Shown: positions 1 through 9,438 of the stretch, piece by piece
Layout of the letters: every line of letters starts with the position of its first letter
How positions within the stretch are numbered: the stretch's first letter is position 1
From: Leptospira sp.
GTDB lineage: Bacteria; Spirochaetota; Leptospiria; Leptospirales; Leptospiraceae
Length of the DNA stretch: 64,000 nt
Assembly (NCBI GenBank): GCA_027533185.1
Contig: JAPZTS010000004.1
Coordinates: 167,563-231,562 of the forward strand
Direction of reading: 5' to 3'
Position numbers and translations under genes: made by a program
Notes under the pieces: model-generated
What the model was told of the DNA's origin: nothing
Seen by the model: the letters and a program-made list of their open reading frames with translations, nothing else
Database searches by the model: none

Positions 1-1
1 T

Positions 2-259
2 TCCAAGGTTGGAAACATCGCTGGTTGTATGGTTAAATCTGGAAAGGTTACCAAAAACGGAAACGTTCGTGTAGTTTCAAGCAAATCCGGTGAAATTCTT
101 TGGGAAGGCAAAATCAAAAACCTCAAACGTATGAAGGACGATGTCGCCGATGTTCTCACTGGTTTTGAGTGTGGTATCTTACTCGATGGATTCAACGAGT
201 TCGAAGTTGGAGATGAGATCGAAGTATACGAGATTCGAGAGATTGCTCGTAAACTGTAA
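2..259 (+). CDS. infB: Translation initiation factor IF-2, C-terminal end (partial)
   Basis: The frame is open from base 2 and ends at a TAA at 257-259, so only about the last 85 residues of IF-2 are in the window. IF-2 is the GTPase that places initiator tRNA on the 30S subunit. What is visible is the end of the last beta-barrel domain (the one that holds fMet-tRNA), with the family-typical stretches [18 protein letters not shown] and VGDEIEVYE. The GTPase domain lies upstream of the window. The call rests on these motifs and on the following rbfA-truB-rpsO-pnp genes, a common order in bacteria. rbfA starts 9 bases after the stop. Confidence 0.93.
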   Translation, partial: SKVGNIAGCMVKSGKVTKNGNVRVVSSKSGEILWEGKIKNLKRMKDDVADVLTGFECGILLDGFNEFEVGDEIEVYEIREIARKL

Positions 260-268
260 GGTAATTGG

Positions 269-682
269 ATGAACCCGGTTCGAAAGAAGAAACTCGAATC
301 CGAGATCATTCGTTTGCTCTCACTTGCGATTCTGGAAGGTAAGGTAAAGGACCCAAGGGTTTTTTTACCAAGCTTTCACAGAATTGAACTAACCGATGAC
401 CTCAAACATGCAAAGATTTATTTTACGGCTCTCTGTAACAACAATGAACGTAAAAAACTGACTCAAGGTCTTGTCTCGTCGGCAGGCTTTTTGTCCAGTC
501 TTGTCGGAAAAAATTTACACTTACATACGAACCCACGATTCAGTTTTGTTTGGGACAACAATTACATCAAGAGTTTGGATGTGATTCGTCTGATTGATGA
601 ATCCAAACCAAAAACTTTGTTCGAAGAACTACATCCAGACGTAGACACCGAAAGCAAATCGGAATCCGACGAATCGGCTTGA
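269..682 (+). CDS. rbfA: 30S ribosome-binding factor A
   Basis: 137 residues, close to the usual 110-140. RbfA is a KH-like RNA-binding protein that matures the 30S subunit (16S 5' end) and helps cold adaptation. The N-terminus (NPVRKKKLESEIIRLLS) and the central strand with KHAKIYFTAL fit the family, as does the NPRFSFVWDNN segment in place of the usual P-x-L-x-F-x-x-D. The C-terminal tail is acidic and Ser-rich and looks disordered. The ATG has an AAGG Shine-Dalgarno 7 bases upstream. It sits between infB and truB, 15 bases before truB. Confidence 0.92.
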   Translation: MNPVRKKKLESEIIRLLSLAILEGKVKDPRVFLPSFHRIELTDDLKHAKIYFTALCNNNERKKLTQGLVSSAGFLSSLVGKNLHLHTNPRFSFVWDNNYIKSLDVIRLIDESKPKTLFEELHPDVDTESKSESDESA

Positions 683-697
683 TTTAGGGATATTTTT

Positions 698-1621
698 TTG
701 GACCCGAGGTCAGGCTATCTTTTTGTCTATAAACCTCCGGGGATTACCAGTAGTGATTTGGTATTAACTCTCAAACGAAAATTAAAAACCAAAGCCATTG
801 GTCATACTGGCACCTTAGATCGGTTTGCAGAGGGACTTTTGATTCTTCCGATTTGTGATTATACTTCCTTTTCTCAAGTTTTTCTTGGTTTGGATAAAAC
901 CTACTATGCGGAAGTTCTTGTCGGCAAACGAACAGACTCAGGTGATCCCGACGGTGTGGTTGAGATAGATTCCGTCGAAGAGAGTTTAGAGATTTTTCAG
1001 TCTAAGTTCACAATACAGGAGTTAGAACAGGAATTACGCAATCTAGAAAAGATCACACAACAATCTGCCCCTAAAATCTCCGCTCTTAAAGTTGGGGGAA
1101 AAAGGCAGTCTGATCTTGTGCGGATGGGTGTGGAAGTCGAAGAAAAAATCAGATCGATTCGGATCTATTCGGTTTCCAGTGTGGCAAAAGAAGAATTTGG
1201 GTTTTCGTTTCGGGTTCACGTAAGCTCAGGGACGTACATTCGGAAGATGATTCTGGACCTTTCCGGCCAATGGGGAATCCCCCTAACTCTCCAAAGACTG
1301 GTCCGCGAGCGAATTGCAAACTACGATCTTTCATTTGCCACTCATTTGGATTCCGTGGATCTTTCCCAAGTCAAATCCTGGAAAGAAATCTTACCTTTGC
1401 CGTATCGAAAAGTGGAACCGTCCGAAAAAAAGGGAATCCTGCACGGGGGGTATGTTTGGGACAAATTGCCGAACGCAAGCGATTTAGGTTTTTATCTCGT
1501 AGACGAGGATGGGGAAACCCTCCTTGCTTGGTGCACCAGGAAGGGAAAGCCAGACCATTTGCCCTATCGATACAGAAAAGTATTTTTTGATCCCCATCAA
1601 AAAATTATGTTTTCTAAATAA
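698..1621 (+). CDS. truB: tRNA pseudouridine(55) synthase TruB
   Basis: 307 residues. TruB makes pseudouridine 55 in the T-loop of tRNAs. The N-terminal KPPGITSSD and the catalytic motif [14 protein letters not shown], which contains the active-site Asp, are clear. A Tyr-containing strand ([17 protein letters not shown]) and the [10 protein letters not shown] segment also match the family. The start is TTG, chosen because AGGGA at 686-690 lies 7 bases before it and no ATG precedes the first conserved motif. The C-terminal part (from about residue 230) is less typical. rpsO follows after 25 bases, so it is part of the infB operon. Confidence 0.94.
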   Translation: MDPRSGYLFVYKPPGITSSDLVLTLKRKLKTKAIGHTGTLDRFAEGLLILPICDYTSFSQVFLGLDKTYYAEVLVGKRTDSGDPDGVVEIDSVEESLEIFQSKFTIQELEQELRNLEKITQQSAPKISALKVGGKRQSDLVRMGVEVEEKIRSIRIYSVSSVAKEEFGFSFRVHVSSGTYIRKMILDLSGQWGIPLTLQRLVRERIANYDLSFATHLDSVDLSQVKSWKEILPLPYRKVEPSEKKGILHGGYVWDKLPNASDLGFYLVDEDGETLLAWCTRKGKPDHLPYRYRKVFFDPHQKIMFSK

Positions 1622-1646
1622 GGTGATTTTAGATTTTGGAAGAAAT

Positions 1647-1913
1647 ATGATCACCAAAGAACAAAAACAGCAGATCATTGCTACATTCGGTAGCAAACCA
1701 AACGACTCCGGTTCTGCAGAAGTACAAATCGCCCTACTTGACGCACGTATCAAAGACCTTACAGAACACTTCAAAGTGAACAAAAAGGATTTCCATTCCC
1801 GTCGTGGCCTAATTGCCCTTGTAAACCAGAGAAAACGACTTTTGGAATATCTAAAAAAGTCCAATACCGATAATTACAAAAAGATCATCGAAAAACTCGG
1901 GCTTAGGAAGTAG
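1647..1913 (+). CDS. rpsO: 30S ribosomal protein S15
   Basis: 88 residues, the normal S15 size. S15 binds 16S rRNA early in 30S assembly. The protein shows the conserved [19 protein letters not shown] and [17 protein letters not shown] segments. The frame stays open upstream into truB, but the ATG at 1647 has a GGAAGAA ribosome-binding site and begins exactly at the family N-terminus (MITKEQKQ). pnp starts 5 bases after the stop, the classic rpsO-pnp arrangement. The short gap leaves no room for an independent pnp promoter between the genes. Confidence 0.96.
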   Translation: MITKEQKQQIIATFGSKPNDSGSAEVQIALLDARIKDLTEHFKVNKKDFHSRRGLIALVNQRKRLLEYLKKSNTDNYKKIIEKLGLRK

Positions 1914-1918
1914 TTCCT

Positions 1919-4009
1919 ATGGCAACAGAAATTACGTCTACTTGGGGTCGAGACTCGATCACCCTGGAGACCGGCAAGTGGGCCAAACAAGCCCACGGAG
2001 CGGTCGTGTACAAAACTGGAAACTTAGTCCTTCTGGCAACCGTTTGCGCAGCGGATGAACCAAAAGATGGCCAAGATTTTTTCCCCCTTACTTGCGAATA
2101 TACCGAAAAAGCATACTCAGTAGGTCGTTTCCCTGGCGGTTACTTCAAACGCGAAGCCAAACCTGCAGAACATGAAGTTTTACTCTCTCGAATCATCGAT
2201 AGACCCATTCGACCTATGTTTCCTGAAGGTTACTTTTCGGAAGTACAACTTCTGGTTCAGGTTCTATCAGCAGACAAACAAGTTTCTGTTGCAGGTCACG
2301 CCATCTCTGCAGCTTCTGCAGCCCTGGCAGTCTCCAATATCCCGTTTGCAGGCCCAATTGCGGGTGCAAGGATCGGAAGAATAGGCGGAGAGTTTATCCT
2401 CAATCCAACAAACGAAGAGATAACAAAATCTGATTTGGACTTAATTGTGGCTGGAACTAAGGATGCTATCGTAATGATCGAAGGGGAAGCAAACGAAATC
2501 TCCAAAGATGATATGATGGCAGCGCTACGGTTTGCGCAAGGCCACTTGAAGGCAGCGGTAGAGCTTCAAGAAAATTTTGCAAAAAAACATGGAAACCCGA
2601 AGAAGGAAGTTGTTTTAAAGACTCCAGACAAAGAGCTTCATACAAAAATTCGTGAATTTGCGTATGATAGACTTGCCGCAGCGAATCGTAATGCTGACAA
2701 AGCAAAACGCAATGACGATATCAAAGCGATCAATAAGGAAACTGTAGAACATTTTAAGACCTTACTTGCTCCCGAAGACAAATCAAAAGATATCAAACAT
2801 TTCTTGCATGAATTGGAATATGAAGTAGTCCGCGAACTCGTGCTAAATGAAGGAATTCGTTTTGATGGACGAAAGACGGATGAGATCCGTCAGATTTCTT
2901 GCGAAATCGATGTACTTCCTGGACCACATGGTTCTGCTGTATTTACTAGAGGTCAAACTCAATCCCTAGGTGTTGTAACCCTTGGAACTACGTCAGATAA
3001 CCAGCGTTATGAGACACTAGAAGGTAGCAAAGAAAAGAATTTTATGCTCCACTACAACTTCCCGGCGTTCTCCGTAGGTGAGGTTCGTCGGAACTCTGGT
3101 CCGGGTCGACGTGAAATTGGTCATGGAAACTTGGCAGAGCGAGCGATCAAAAAAGTTCTACCCAACCAAGCGGACTTTCCGTATGTGATCCGAGTGGTTT
3201 CTGAAATTTTAGAATCCAATGGATCGTCTTCTATGGCATCGGTTTGTTCAGGAACATTGGCTCTTATGGCAGGTGGTGTTCCGATTTCTAGTCCTGTATC
3301 TGGAATTGCGATGGGTCTTTTCAGTGATGAGAATGGCAGATTTGCTGTTCTTTCTGATATCGCAGGGATTGAAGACCATTTTGGTGATATGGACTTTAAA
3401 TTGGCGGGAACTGCAAAGGGTATCACTGCCTTCCAAATGGACCTCAAAGTGAATGGACTAGGTTTAGAAGTTTTACAAAAAGCCATTGAACAAGCGCAAG
3501 TGGGCAGGGATCATATTCTTGGTGAGATGAACAAGTCCATCTCTTCAGTAAAAGGAAATCTCTCCACGAACGCACCTCGAATCACTCTCAAATCTATTCC
3601 AAAAGATCGAATTGGCGAACTCATTGGCCCTGGTGGAAAGATGATCCGTGCGATTATCGAACAATCAGGATCGGAGATTTCTGTCGATGACAGTGGTAAG
3701 GTGACGATTGCTTCTCCAAGCGAAGAGGCAAAAGAAAAAGCCATTGCCATGATTGATGGAATCTTCGAAGAAATTGAAATTGGAAAGATTTACGAAGGAA
3801 CGATCAAACGTATTGCGGACTTTGGGGCCTTCGTAGAGATTTTACCAGGTAAGGAAGGACTTTGCCACATTTCAAAGTTAGATGTGAAGAGAGTTCAGTC
3901 TGTTCGAGATATCGTTTCCGAAGGTCAAAAGATCCAAGTAAAGGTCATTGCCGTTGATAAAATGGGGAAGATTGACCTTTCAAGAAAGGATGTTTTACTC
4001 GGAGACTGA
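1919..4009 (+). CDS. pnp: Polyribonucleotide nucleotidyltransferase (PNPase)
   Basis: 696 residues, similar to the 711 of E. coli. PNPase degrades RNA 3' to 5' by phosphorolysis and can add tails. Two RNase PH-like domains are present (roughly residues 10-230 and 310-545) with the substrate-binding segments FPGGYFKRE and [14 protein letters not shown]. An all-helical linker joins them. A KH domain follows (about 553-612, GxxG loop as GPGGK) and then an S1 domain (about 622-690, [17 protein letters not shown]). It lies immediately after rpsO and is probably co-transcribed with infB-rbfA-truB-rpsO. No internal damage is seen. Confidence 0.97.
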   Translation: MATEITSTWGRDSITLETGKWAKQAHGAVVYKTGNLVLLATVCAADEPKDGQDFFPLTCEYTEKAYSVGRFPGGYFKREAKPAEHEVLLSRIIDRPIRPMFPEGYFSEVQLLVQVLSADKQVSVAGHAISAASAALAVSNIPFAGPIAGARIGRIGGEFILNPTNEEITKSDLDLIVAGTKDAIVMIEGEANEISKDDMMAALRFAQGHLKAAVELQENFAKKHGNPKKEVVLKTPDKELHTKIREFAYDRLAAANRNADKAKRNDDIKAINKETVEHFKTLLAPEDKSKDIKHFLHELEYEVVRELVLNEGIRFDGRKTDEIRQISCEIDVLPGPHGSAVFTRGQTQSLGVVTLGTTSDNQRYETLEGSKEKNFMLHYNFPAFSVGEVRRNSGPGRREIGHGNLAERAIKKVLPNQADFPYVIRVVSEILESNGSSSMASVCSGTLALMAGGVPISSPVSGIAMGLFSDENGRFAVLSDIAGIEDHFGDMDFKLAGTAKGITAFQMDLKVNGLGLEVLQKAIEQAQVGRDHILGEMNKSISSVKGNLSTNAPRITLKSIPKDRIGELIGPGGKMIRAIIEQSGSEISVDDSGKVTIASPSEEAKEKAIAMIDGIFEEIEIGKIYEGTIKRIADFGAFVEILPGKEGLCHISKLDVKRVQSVRDIVSEGQKIQVKVIAVDKMGKIDLSRKDVLLGD

Positions 4010-4073
4010 TTCAGGTTTTTTTGGGAATTTGATTCCTTTGCAAACCATAGAATGAATTGTTTAGGGAGAGCCT

Positions 4074-5360
4074 ATGCTACCATTTTCTAAGGAAATTTTG
4101 AAAACGGTTCTCCCGAACGGAATTACAGTTCTCTTCCAACCAATGAAACATGCGGCCTCTATGGGGGTCGGTGTTTTCCTGAAACAAGGTAGCCTCGCAG
4201 AATCCCAATCCGAACATGGGTACTTCCATTTTCTGGAACATATGCTTTTTAAAGACACCGAAACTCGCACTTCCAAACAAATCGCAGAAGAAATTGAAAG
4301 GGTTGGTGGTATACTAAATGGAAGTACGGCAAGGGAGTATACTCAGTATTACGTAGTTGCGATTAAGGACAAGGCAGAACTTGCCTTTGATATCTTAAGC
4401 GATATGTTGTATAGGCCTCTGTTCCGAAAGGAAGACATTGCTACAGAAAAGGAAGTTGTCATCGAAGAGATGCGCAGTTATGAAGATGCGCCTGATGATT
4501 TTGTCTATGATTTTTACTTTCGTAATATCTTTGGAAAGTCTTACTATGGTAGAGATATCATTGGTACTCGCGAATCTGTAGGTGGTGTCAATCGAGACAA
4601 ACTTTCTAATTTTTATCAAAAACACTATTTTCCAAAGAATATGGTAATCAGCGTATCTGGGAATTTCTCTTGGAAATACATTCTAGAACTTACAAATAAG
4701 TATTTTTCATTTAAAAATCCAAAAGATAAGATGGATGTTGAGACAATCATACCTCCACCTAAAAAAAATTATACGAAGCATCTGGCAAAACGGAAGATTG
4801 AACAGTTTAATATTATGCTAGGTGCGAACGGGCATAAAAGAGAATATAAAACTGTAACCACTACCCAACTATTATCTACAATCCTTGGAGGAGGTATGGC
4901 TAGCCGACTCTTCCAAAATATCCGTGAAAAAGAGGGGCTTTGTTACAGTATCTACTCTTTCCCCTCATATTATAAAACGACGGGCCTTTTTTCAATTTCC
5001 TGCGCTACTTCGAAAGAAAAGGCAGGTAAATGTGTTTCCTTAATTCTAAAGGAACTTGAAAACATCGTAAAACATGGGTTTACTGCAAAAGAATTGGAAG
5101 ATGCTAAGTCTAATCAGTTGGGAGGCATGGCGATCGGATACGAGCTTCCGGAAAACCGAATGAATAATATCGGACTCCAAGAAATCTATTATAAAAACTA
5201 CTTCTCTCTTGAAGATAGAATGAAGGCAATCCGCGGTGTGACTCTAGACGAACTCAATGCTCTCGCACGAGATACCTTTGGAATTGACTCCTTCCACTTA
5301 TCCTGTGTGGGAGATATGACCGACTCTCAATTCGCAAAAATTCCCACATCCCTCGGTTGA
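4074..5360 (+). CDS. M16-family zinc metallopeptidase (processing-protease type)
   Basis: 428 residues, the size of single-chain bacterial M16B peptidases such as PqqL/YmxG-type proteins. The inverted zinc motif HxxEH is present as H52-F-L-E55-H56, with the third ligand Glu in the EEMRSYEDAP segment about 76 residues later. The second half has the R/Y substrate-contact region (GGGMASRLFQNIREKEGLCY), so both halves of the clamshell exist. No signal peptide is seen, so it should act in the cytoplasm. The ATG has an AGGGAGAG ribosome-binding site. An M16 gene after pnp and before dut is a common bacterial neighbourhood (ymxG). The substrate is unknown. Confidence 0.9.
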   Translation: MLPFSKEILKTVLPNGITVLFQPMKHAASMGVGVFLKQGSLAESQSEHGYFHFLEHMLFKDTETRTSKQIAEEIERVGGILNGSTAREYTQYYVVAIKDKAELAFDILSDMLYRPLFRKEDIATEKEVVIEEMRSYEDAPDDFVYDFYFRNIFGKSYYGRDIIGTRESVGGVNRDKLSNFYQKHYFPKNMVISVSGNFSWKYILELTNKYFSFKNPKDKMDVETIIPPPKKNYTKHLAKRKIEQFNIMLGANGHKREYKTVTTTQLLSTILGGGMASRLFQNIREKEGLCYSIYSFPSYYKTTGLFSISCATSKEKAGKCVSLILKELENIVKHGFTAKELEDAKSNQLGGMAIGYELPENRMNNIGLQEIYYKNYFSLEDRMKAIRGVTLDELNALARDTFGIDSFHLSCVGDMTDSQFAKIPTSLG

Positions 5361-5375
5361 ATCGTCTAGGAAAAA

Positions 5376-5813
5376 ATGCAAAACCTGCCGATCTTAAGAC
5401 TCCACCCTAAGGCTGAACTCCCTGCCTACAAAACGGAAGGTTCAGCTGGTATGGATCTGGCTTATATCGGTGATGAGGATCTCCTCTTACCGAAGGGCGA
5501 GGTATTACTCGTCCCAACGGGGCTTGCTATAGCTATTCCCAAGGGCTATGAAGGCCAAATTCGCCCTCGTTCTGGCTTTTCTACAAAAAACAGGATCATA
5601 ATGCCCAATGCACCTGGGACCATTGATTCCGATTACCGAGGCGAAGTAAAGATCCCCGTTTTAAACCTAAGTGGGTCGGACTTCCGACTTGAGGTAGGAA
5701 CACGGATCGCTCAAATCATCTTCCAAAAGGTTGAGCTACTCGCTCCTATCTTCGTAGCATCCTTGGATGAAACGGAACGAGGCATGGGTGGATTTGGAAG
5801 CACGGGAAAATAA
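5376..5813 (+). CDS. dut: Deoxyuridine 5'-triphosphate nucleotidohydrolase (dUTPase)
   Basis: 145 residues, the standard trimeric dUTPase size. It hydrolyses dUTP to dUMP and pyrophosphate, keeping uracil out of DNA and supplying thymidylate synthesis. All five motifs can be read: AGMDLAYI (1), PRSGFSTK (2), GTIDSDYRGEVK with the catalytic Asp (3), RIAQIIF (4) and the glycine-rich ERGMGGFGSTGK tail that closes over substrate (5). It follows the M16 gene by 15 bases with an AGGA ribosome-binding site, so it may be the last gene of the infB operon. Confidence 0.96.
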   Translation: MQNLPILRLHPKAELPAYKTEGSAGMDLAYIGDEDLLLPKGEVLLVPTGLAIAIPKGYEGQIRPRSGFSTKNRIIMPNAPGTIDSDYRGEVKIPVLNLSGSDFRLEVGTRIAQIIFQKVELLAPIFVASLDETERGMGGFGSTGK

Positions 5814-5825
5814 GACATAATTAAA

Positions 5826-5847
5826 AAAAAAGGCACTTAGCTTTTTT
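5826..5847 (+). terminator. Candidate weak terminator between dut and flgG
   Basis: An A-rich arm (AAAAAAG, 5826-5832) can pair with CTTTTTT (5841-5847) around an 8-base loop, and the 3' arm is itself the T-run. It lies 12 bases after the dut stop. The stem is almost all A-T, so activity is uncertain. It would separate the translation operon from the flagellar operon. Confidence 0.35.
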
Positions 5848-5863
5848 GAATTTTCGTCGATAG
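5837..5863 (+). promoter_or_regulatory. Candidate FliA (sigma-28)-like promoter before flgG
   Basis: TTAGCTTT (5837-5844) and GTCGATAG (5856-5863) are separated by exactly 11 bases. They match the enterobacterial sigma-28 consensus TAAAGTTT-N11-GCCGATAA at 5 of 8 and 6 of 8 positions. The spacing is right and the downstream genes are flagellar, but the leader would be only about 13 bases and the match is modest. This is a suggestion only. Confidence 0.25.
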
Positions 5864-5882
5864 ATTGTCTAGAGGTGCCTCT

Positions 5883-6680
5883 ATGATGCGATCCCTTTGG
5901 ACCGGTGCGACCGGAATGATAGCCCAACAGTTTCATATTGATACAGTAGCGAACAATTTAGCAAACGTAAACACAACCGGATTTAAGAAAAATCGAGTGG
6001 ATTTTGAGGATTTGGTATACCAACACCAAGTTCTTGCTGGAACTCCTGCAACATCTGTTTCTGAAATTCCGACAGGCGTCAATGTTGGGCATGGGGTTAA
6101 GGTGTCCGCCACACAAAAGCTATTTGAGATTGGCTCCTTCCAAGCAACAGGAAATAAACTGGATCTTGCACTCACAGGTGAGATGGCATTCTTTAAAATC
6201 CAAATGCCAGATGGCACCTTTAGTTATTCCAGAGACGGATCTTTTAAAATTGACTCCAACCAACAGGTCGTTACATCAAATGGTTATCTTTTAGAGCCAC
6301 CGATTATCTTACCTGAGAATGCCATCTTAAACACACTCATGGTGTCAGAGGAAGGTGAAGTTACAGTTAAAATTGGAAATGATATCCGCCCGACTACCAT
6401 CGGTCAGTTGGAACTCTATCGATTTGTAAACCCGGCTGGTCTGCAAGCAGTTGGAAAGAACTTGTTTAAGGAAACGGTAGCCTCTGGACCTGAAATCCCT
6501 GGTATGCCTTCCCAAGAGGGTTATGGTGGGGTTTTACAAGGTTTTCTAGAGATGAGTAATGTTAAGATCGTGGAAGAGATGGTGAACATGATTGTCGCTC
6601 AAAGAGCATACGAATCTAATTCCAAAACGATCCAAACTTCGGATAACATGCTTTCAACGGCCATAGGATTAAAACGTTAG
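5883..6680 (+). CDS. flgG: Flagellar basal-body distal rod protein FlgG
   Basis: 265 residues. FlgG polymerises into the distal rod of the periplasmic flagellum. The N-terminal rod signature is present (MIAQQFHIDTVANNLANVNT) and so is the C-terminal helix shared by rod and hook proteins (VEEMVNMIVAQRAYESNSK). Between them is the FlgG-type beta domain. A TTG at 5865 would extend the frame by six residues. ATG 5883 (or the adjacent 5886) is preferred because AGAGGTG at 5871-5877 is correctly spaced and the family starts at MMRSLWTGATGM. flgA starts directly after the stop, so this is the first gene of a flgG-A-H-I-J unit. Confidence 0.95.
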   Translation: MMRSLWTGATGMIAQQFHIDTVANNLANVNTTGFKKNRVDFEDLVYQHQVLAGTPATSVSEIPTGVNVGHGVKVSATQKLFEIGSFQATGNKLDLALTGEMAFFKIQMPDGTFSYSRDGSFKIDSNQQVVTSNGYLLEPPIILPENAILNTLMVSEEGEVTVKIGNDIRPTTIGQLELYRFVNPAGLQAVGKNLFKETVASGPEIPGMPSQEGYGGVLQGFLEMSNVKIVEEMVNMIVAQRAYESNSKTIQTSDNMLSTAIGLKR

Positions 6681-7631
6681 ATGGACATTCGTTCTTTAGT
6701 TTTGTTTGTAGTTTTTAGTTTTGTTACACTTCCATCTTTTGGTAGTGAGCCCGTCCCAACTAAAATCTATTTAAAACCAAGAACGATCCTAAACTCTGAA
6801 CTAGTCAAACTTTCCGATTTCACGAATTGGAAAGGGGAAGTCGATCCGATTTTGTTTCCAAATTTAAACTCACCAAAGCTTCTTAAACCTGAAGAACTGA
6901 AAGTCCTTTTGGAAAAAAATACAAAACTAACAAATGAAAATTGTTCAGTTTGTGCAAAATTGGAAATTCTCGGCAAAGAAGCAATTATTCTTCCAAAGAC
7001 TAAAAATGTGTCCAAGGAAGAATTAGAAAAATCTTTAAAGGAATTTTTGGTCTCTGATTTAGAAATAGATTTAAATCAATTTCGTTTTTATGCAGATCAA
7101 GCCACAAAACTTGTATCAGGTGGTGATACTCGCTTTAGAAAAACAGGAAAGACTTTACACGGTGGACGAAGATTATTTCCTTTGGATACATATTTGGATG
7201 GTAAGTTAGTACATTCTGAATCTATCCCGTTTATCATTGAAGAAAAAAAAAGAGCTTACTTTACTACTAAGGAAATCCCAGCAAAACAAATTATTCTTCA
7301 GGAGGATGTAGAATTGAGGGAATTTTTTTCATCCGAGTATGGTAGGGAATTTGTTCTCGAAAATCCAATAGGTAAAACAGCACTCAGTGCTCTCCCATCT
7401 GGACTTCCAATTGAGAGGAAACAAATTCGATTGTTGCATACTGTTGAACGGGGAAGTGAAGTGTCTTTAGTTTATACTACTGGAAACATTATGTTAAAAA
7501 TAAAGGCTCGGGCTCTTGCATCCGGAAATCCTGGCGATCGTATACCTTTATTGAATACAATTTCGCAAAAACGAATCGAAGCAGTTGTTCAAACAGATGG
7601 AGTTTGTTTGCTTGAGGAAGGAAGACTTTGA
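6681..7631 (+). CDS. flgA: Flagellar P-ring assembly chaperone FlgA
   Basis: 316 residues, longer than enteric FlgA (about 219). The first residues form a signal peptide (hydrophobic LVLFVVFSFVTLPSFG then a small residue), so the protein is periplasmic. The last 130 residues form the SAF/ChapFlgA domain (FTTKEIPAKQIILQEDV, SALPSGLPIERKQIR, VQTDGVCLLEEG). FlgA chaperones FlgI into the P ring. The central region (about 30-180) is poorly conserved and has two Cys in CSVCAK. It starts at the base after the flgG stop and its TGA overlaps the TTG start of flgH, so translation is probably coupled. Confidence 0.85.
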   Translation: MDIRSLVLFVVFSFVTLPSFGSEPVPTKIYLKPRTILNSELVKLSDFTNWKGEVDPILFPNLNSPKLLKPEELKVLLEKNTKLTNENCSVCAKLEILGKEAIILPKTKNVSKEELEKSLKEFLVSDLEIDLNQFRFYADQATKLVSGGDTRFRKTGKTLHGGRRLFPLDTYLDGKLVHSESIPFIIEEKKRAYFTTKEIPAKQIILQEDVELREFFSSEYGREFVLENPIGKTALSALPSGLPIERKQIRLLHTVERGSEVSLVYTTGNIMLKIKARALASGNPGDRIPLLNTISQKRIEAVVQTDGVCLLEEGRL

Positions 7632-8293
7632 AGCAAAGAATCTTTCTAAATCTTTCATCTCTCCTTCTATTTTTCGCAGGAAATTCCTTAGTTTCTGATT
7701 CGCTTTGGAAAGATAAAGATCCGTATTCATATCCTAAGAATATCAGTCCTGGTTCTGTTATTAAGGTAATTCTGAAACAGGGATTTAAAGTTGAATATGA
7801 GTCTGAATACAAAGCTACATTTGACAATGATATCAAAACTGTCCCAGATAAAAAATTGATACCTGATCTACCTGCGTATAACTCAAACTCAACTTATATG
7901 CGGTCAAAAGTTGGGAAATCAAAAACAGCGGGAAAGGTCATTGGAGTCATGGCAGTACTTGTGACAGGTATCGATCCTGGAACAGGGAATTTGGAGTTAG
8001 AGGGACAAAAAGTTTTAAACTTACAGGAAGAAAGAATGTCTCTACGCTTAAGAGGGACCATTTCTCCTGAGGATTTGGATAAAAACCTTTATATTTCAAG
8101 TGATTTGGTAGCAAACCTTCAAGTTGAATTTTCGGGAACTCTTTCACCAAAAAATATCAATTCTCCTAAAATTGAACTAAAACAAAAAACAAATCCCGAT
8201 GGAACTGTTTCGGAACGAGCTGAACTTTCGGAATCTGAAAAACAAGAAATTCTATTAAAAAATATAAAACGAGTATTAGGTGAAAGTGAATGA
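7628..8293 (+). CDS. flgH: Flagellar L-ring protein FlgH (no lipobox cysteine)
   Basis: 221 residues, the usual FlgH size. FlgH normally forms the L ring as a lipoprotein in the outer membrane. Family features include the SLWKDKDPYSYPKNISPGSVIKV start of the mature domain, the GKVIGVMAVLVTGIDPGTGNLELEGQK core (abridged from a longer conserved block), and LRGTISPEDLD. A signal peptide is present (NLSSLLLFFAGNSLVS) but there is no lipobox, and the whole protein contains no cysteine. It therefore cannot be lipidated in the standard way. The start is TTG overlapping the flgA stop; the flgI ATG overlaps its own stop by 4 bases. Confidence 0.88.
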   Translation: MKQRIFLNLSSLLLFFAGNSLVSDSLWKDKDPYSYPKNISPGSVIKVILKQGFKVEYESEYKATFDNDIKTVPDKKLIPDLPAYNSNSTYMRSKVGKSKTAGKVIGVMAVLVTGIDPGTGNLELEGQKVLNLQEERMSLRLRGTISPEDLDKNLYISSDLVANLQVEFSGTLSPKNINSPKIELKQKTNPDGTVSERAELSESEKQEILLKNIKRVLGESE

Positions 8294-9417
8294 AAAAACC
8301 CGTAGTTTACAAAAATAATTTTTCACTGAATTTTTTTATATTTTTAAGTTTTATCTCTATTAGTTTTCAAACCCAGGAAGCGGTGGAAGCTAAGCTAAAG
8401 GATTTAGTTCGTATTGACGCAGTTCGCGAAAATCAAGTAACAGGCTTTGGCTTGGTTGTTGGTCTCAATGGTACCGGTGACACAAAAAACCCCCTAACAG
8501 AAGAAGCTTTGCAAAACTATCTAAGTGGCCTTGGAGTGAATACAAAAAAGAACATCAGGGATGCCAAAAACACAGCGTCTGTTTTAATTTCTGCTAATGT
8601 TCCTGTTAACTTACGTGAAGGGGATCGGATCGATGTAATTGTTTCTTCTTTAGGTGATGCAAGATCTCTGGAGGGTGGAGTCCTTTTGCAGTCTCCTTTG
8701 AAAGCTGCAAATGGGGAAACGATAGCAGTTGCATCAGGTGTCCTGAGCTTTGGTGGGAAAGAAAAAAAGTCCAGAGGAATGGATAAAAAATCGGGACAGA
8801 ATACAGCTATCGTGCCATTTGGTGCCATTATTGAAAAGTCACTTCCTGTTACAAATAGATTTACATCTGTTAAATTAACACTTCTTGAAAGAGATTTTAC
8901 AACTTTGGATTCAATTGTTGAATCCATAAAGAATGACATGGGAGTAACTCCCGAAGTGATTTCTCCTACAGAGGTACTTGTACCTTATCCTTCATCCTCC
9001 CTACAACCCAATGGAAACAATCAAAACAGTGAGACTGCGAATGCGAAAAATCCTATCAATTTAAACTTTTTGGCAAAATTAGAGAATTTAAGCGTGAATT
9101 CTACACCGATCTCAAGAGTTGTTATCAACGAAAGAACCGGAACGATCGTTATGGGGGCAAATATTGCGATCGAAGAAGTTGCCATTTCGCAACAAGGACT
9201 TACAATTCAAATTGCTTCGCGAGATAAAGCTCGATACTTTTTCCCTGTCCAGGAGGAAGGAAAATCGGAATCACTCTTTCTTTTGAAGGAAACCACACAA
9301 GTCTCTGATGTAGTGAATGCTTTGAATAAGGTCGGAGCCAGTACCAAAGATATAATATCAATCCTAGAAGCACTAAAAAAACATGGAGCACTTAAGGCTG
9401 AGTTAGTAGTTCAATAG
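8290..9417 (+). CDS. flgI: Flagellar P-ring protein FlgI
   Basis: 375 residues, the family size. FlgI is the periplasmic protein that assembles into the P ring around the rod. Diagnostic segments are RENQVTGFGLVVGLNGTGD, NTASVLISANVP, DVIVSSLGDARSLEGGVLL and VVINERTGTIVMG, and the C-terminus carries the SDVVNALNKVGAS helix. An N-terminal hydrophobic stretch (NFFIFLSFISISFQT after a basic start) acts as signal peptide. The ATG overlaps the flgH stop, indicating translational coupling. Borrelia and Treponema are known to lack FlgI; Leptospira is the spirochaete genus that keeps it. Confidence 0.95.
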   Translation: MKKPVVYKNNFSLNFFIFLSFISISFQTQEAVEAKLKDLVRIDAVRENQVTGFGLVVGLNGTGDTKNPLTEEALQNYLSGLGVNTKKNIRDAKNTASVLISANVPVNLREGDRIDVIVSSLGDARSLEGGVLLQSPLKAANGETIAVASGVLSFGGKEKKSRGMDKKSGQNTAIVPFGAIIEKSLPVTNRFTSVKLTLLERDFTTLDSIVESIKNDMGVTPEVISPTEVLVPYPSSSLQPNGNNQNSETANAKNPINLNFLAKLENLSVNSTPISRVVINERTGTIVMGANIAIEEVAISQQGLTIQIASRDKARYFFPVQEEGKSESLFLLKETTQVSDVVNALNKVGASTKDIISILEALKKHGALKAELVVQ

Positions 9418-9438
9418 CAGGCCTGAAACTAGTTAATT

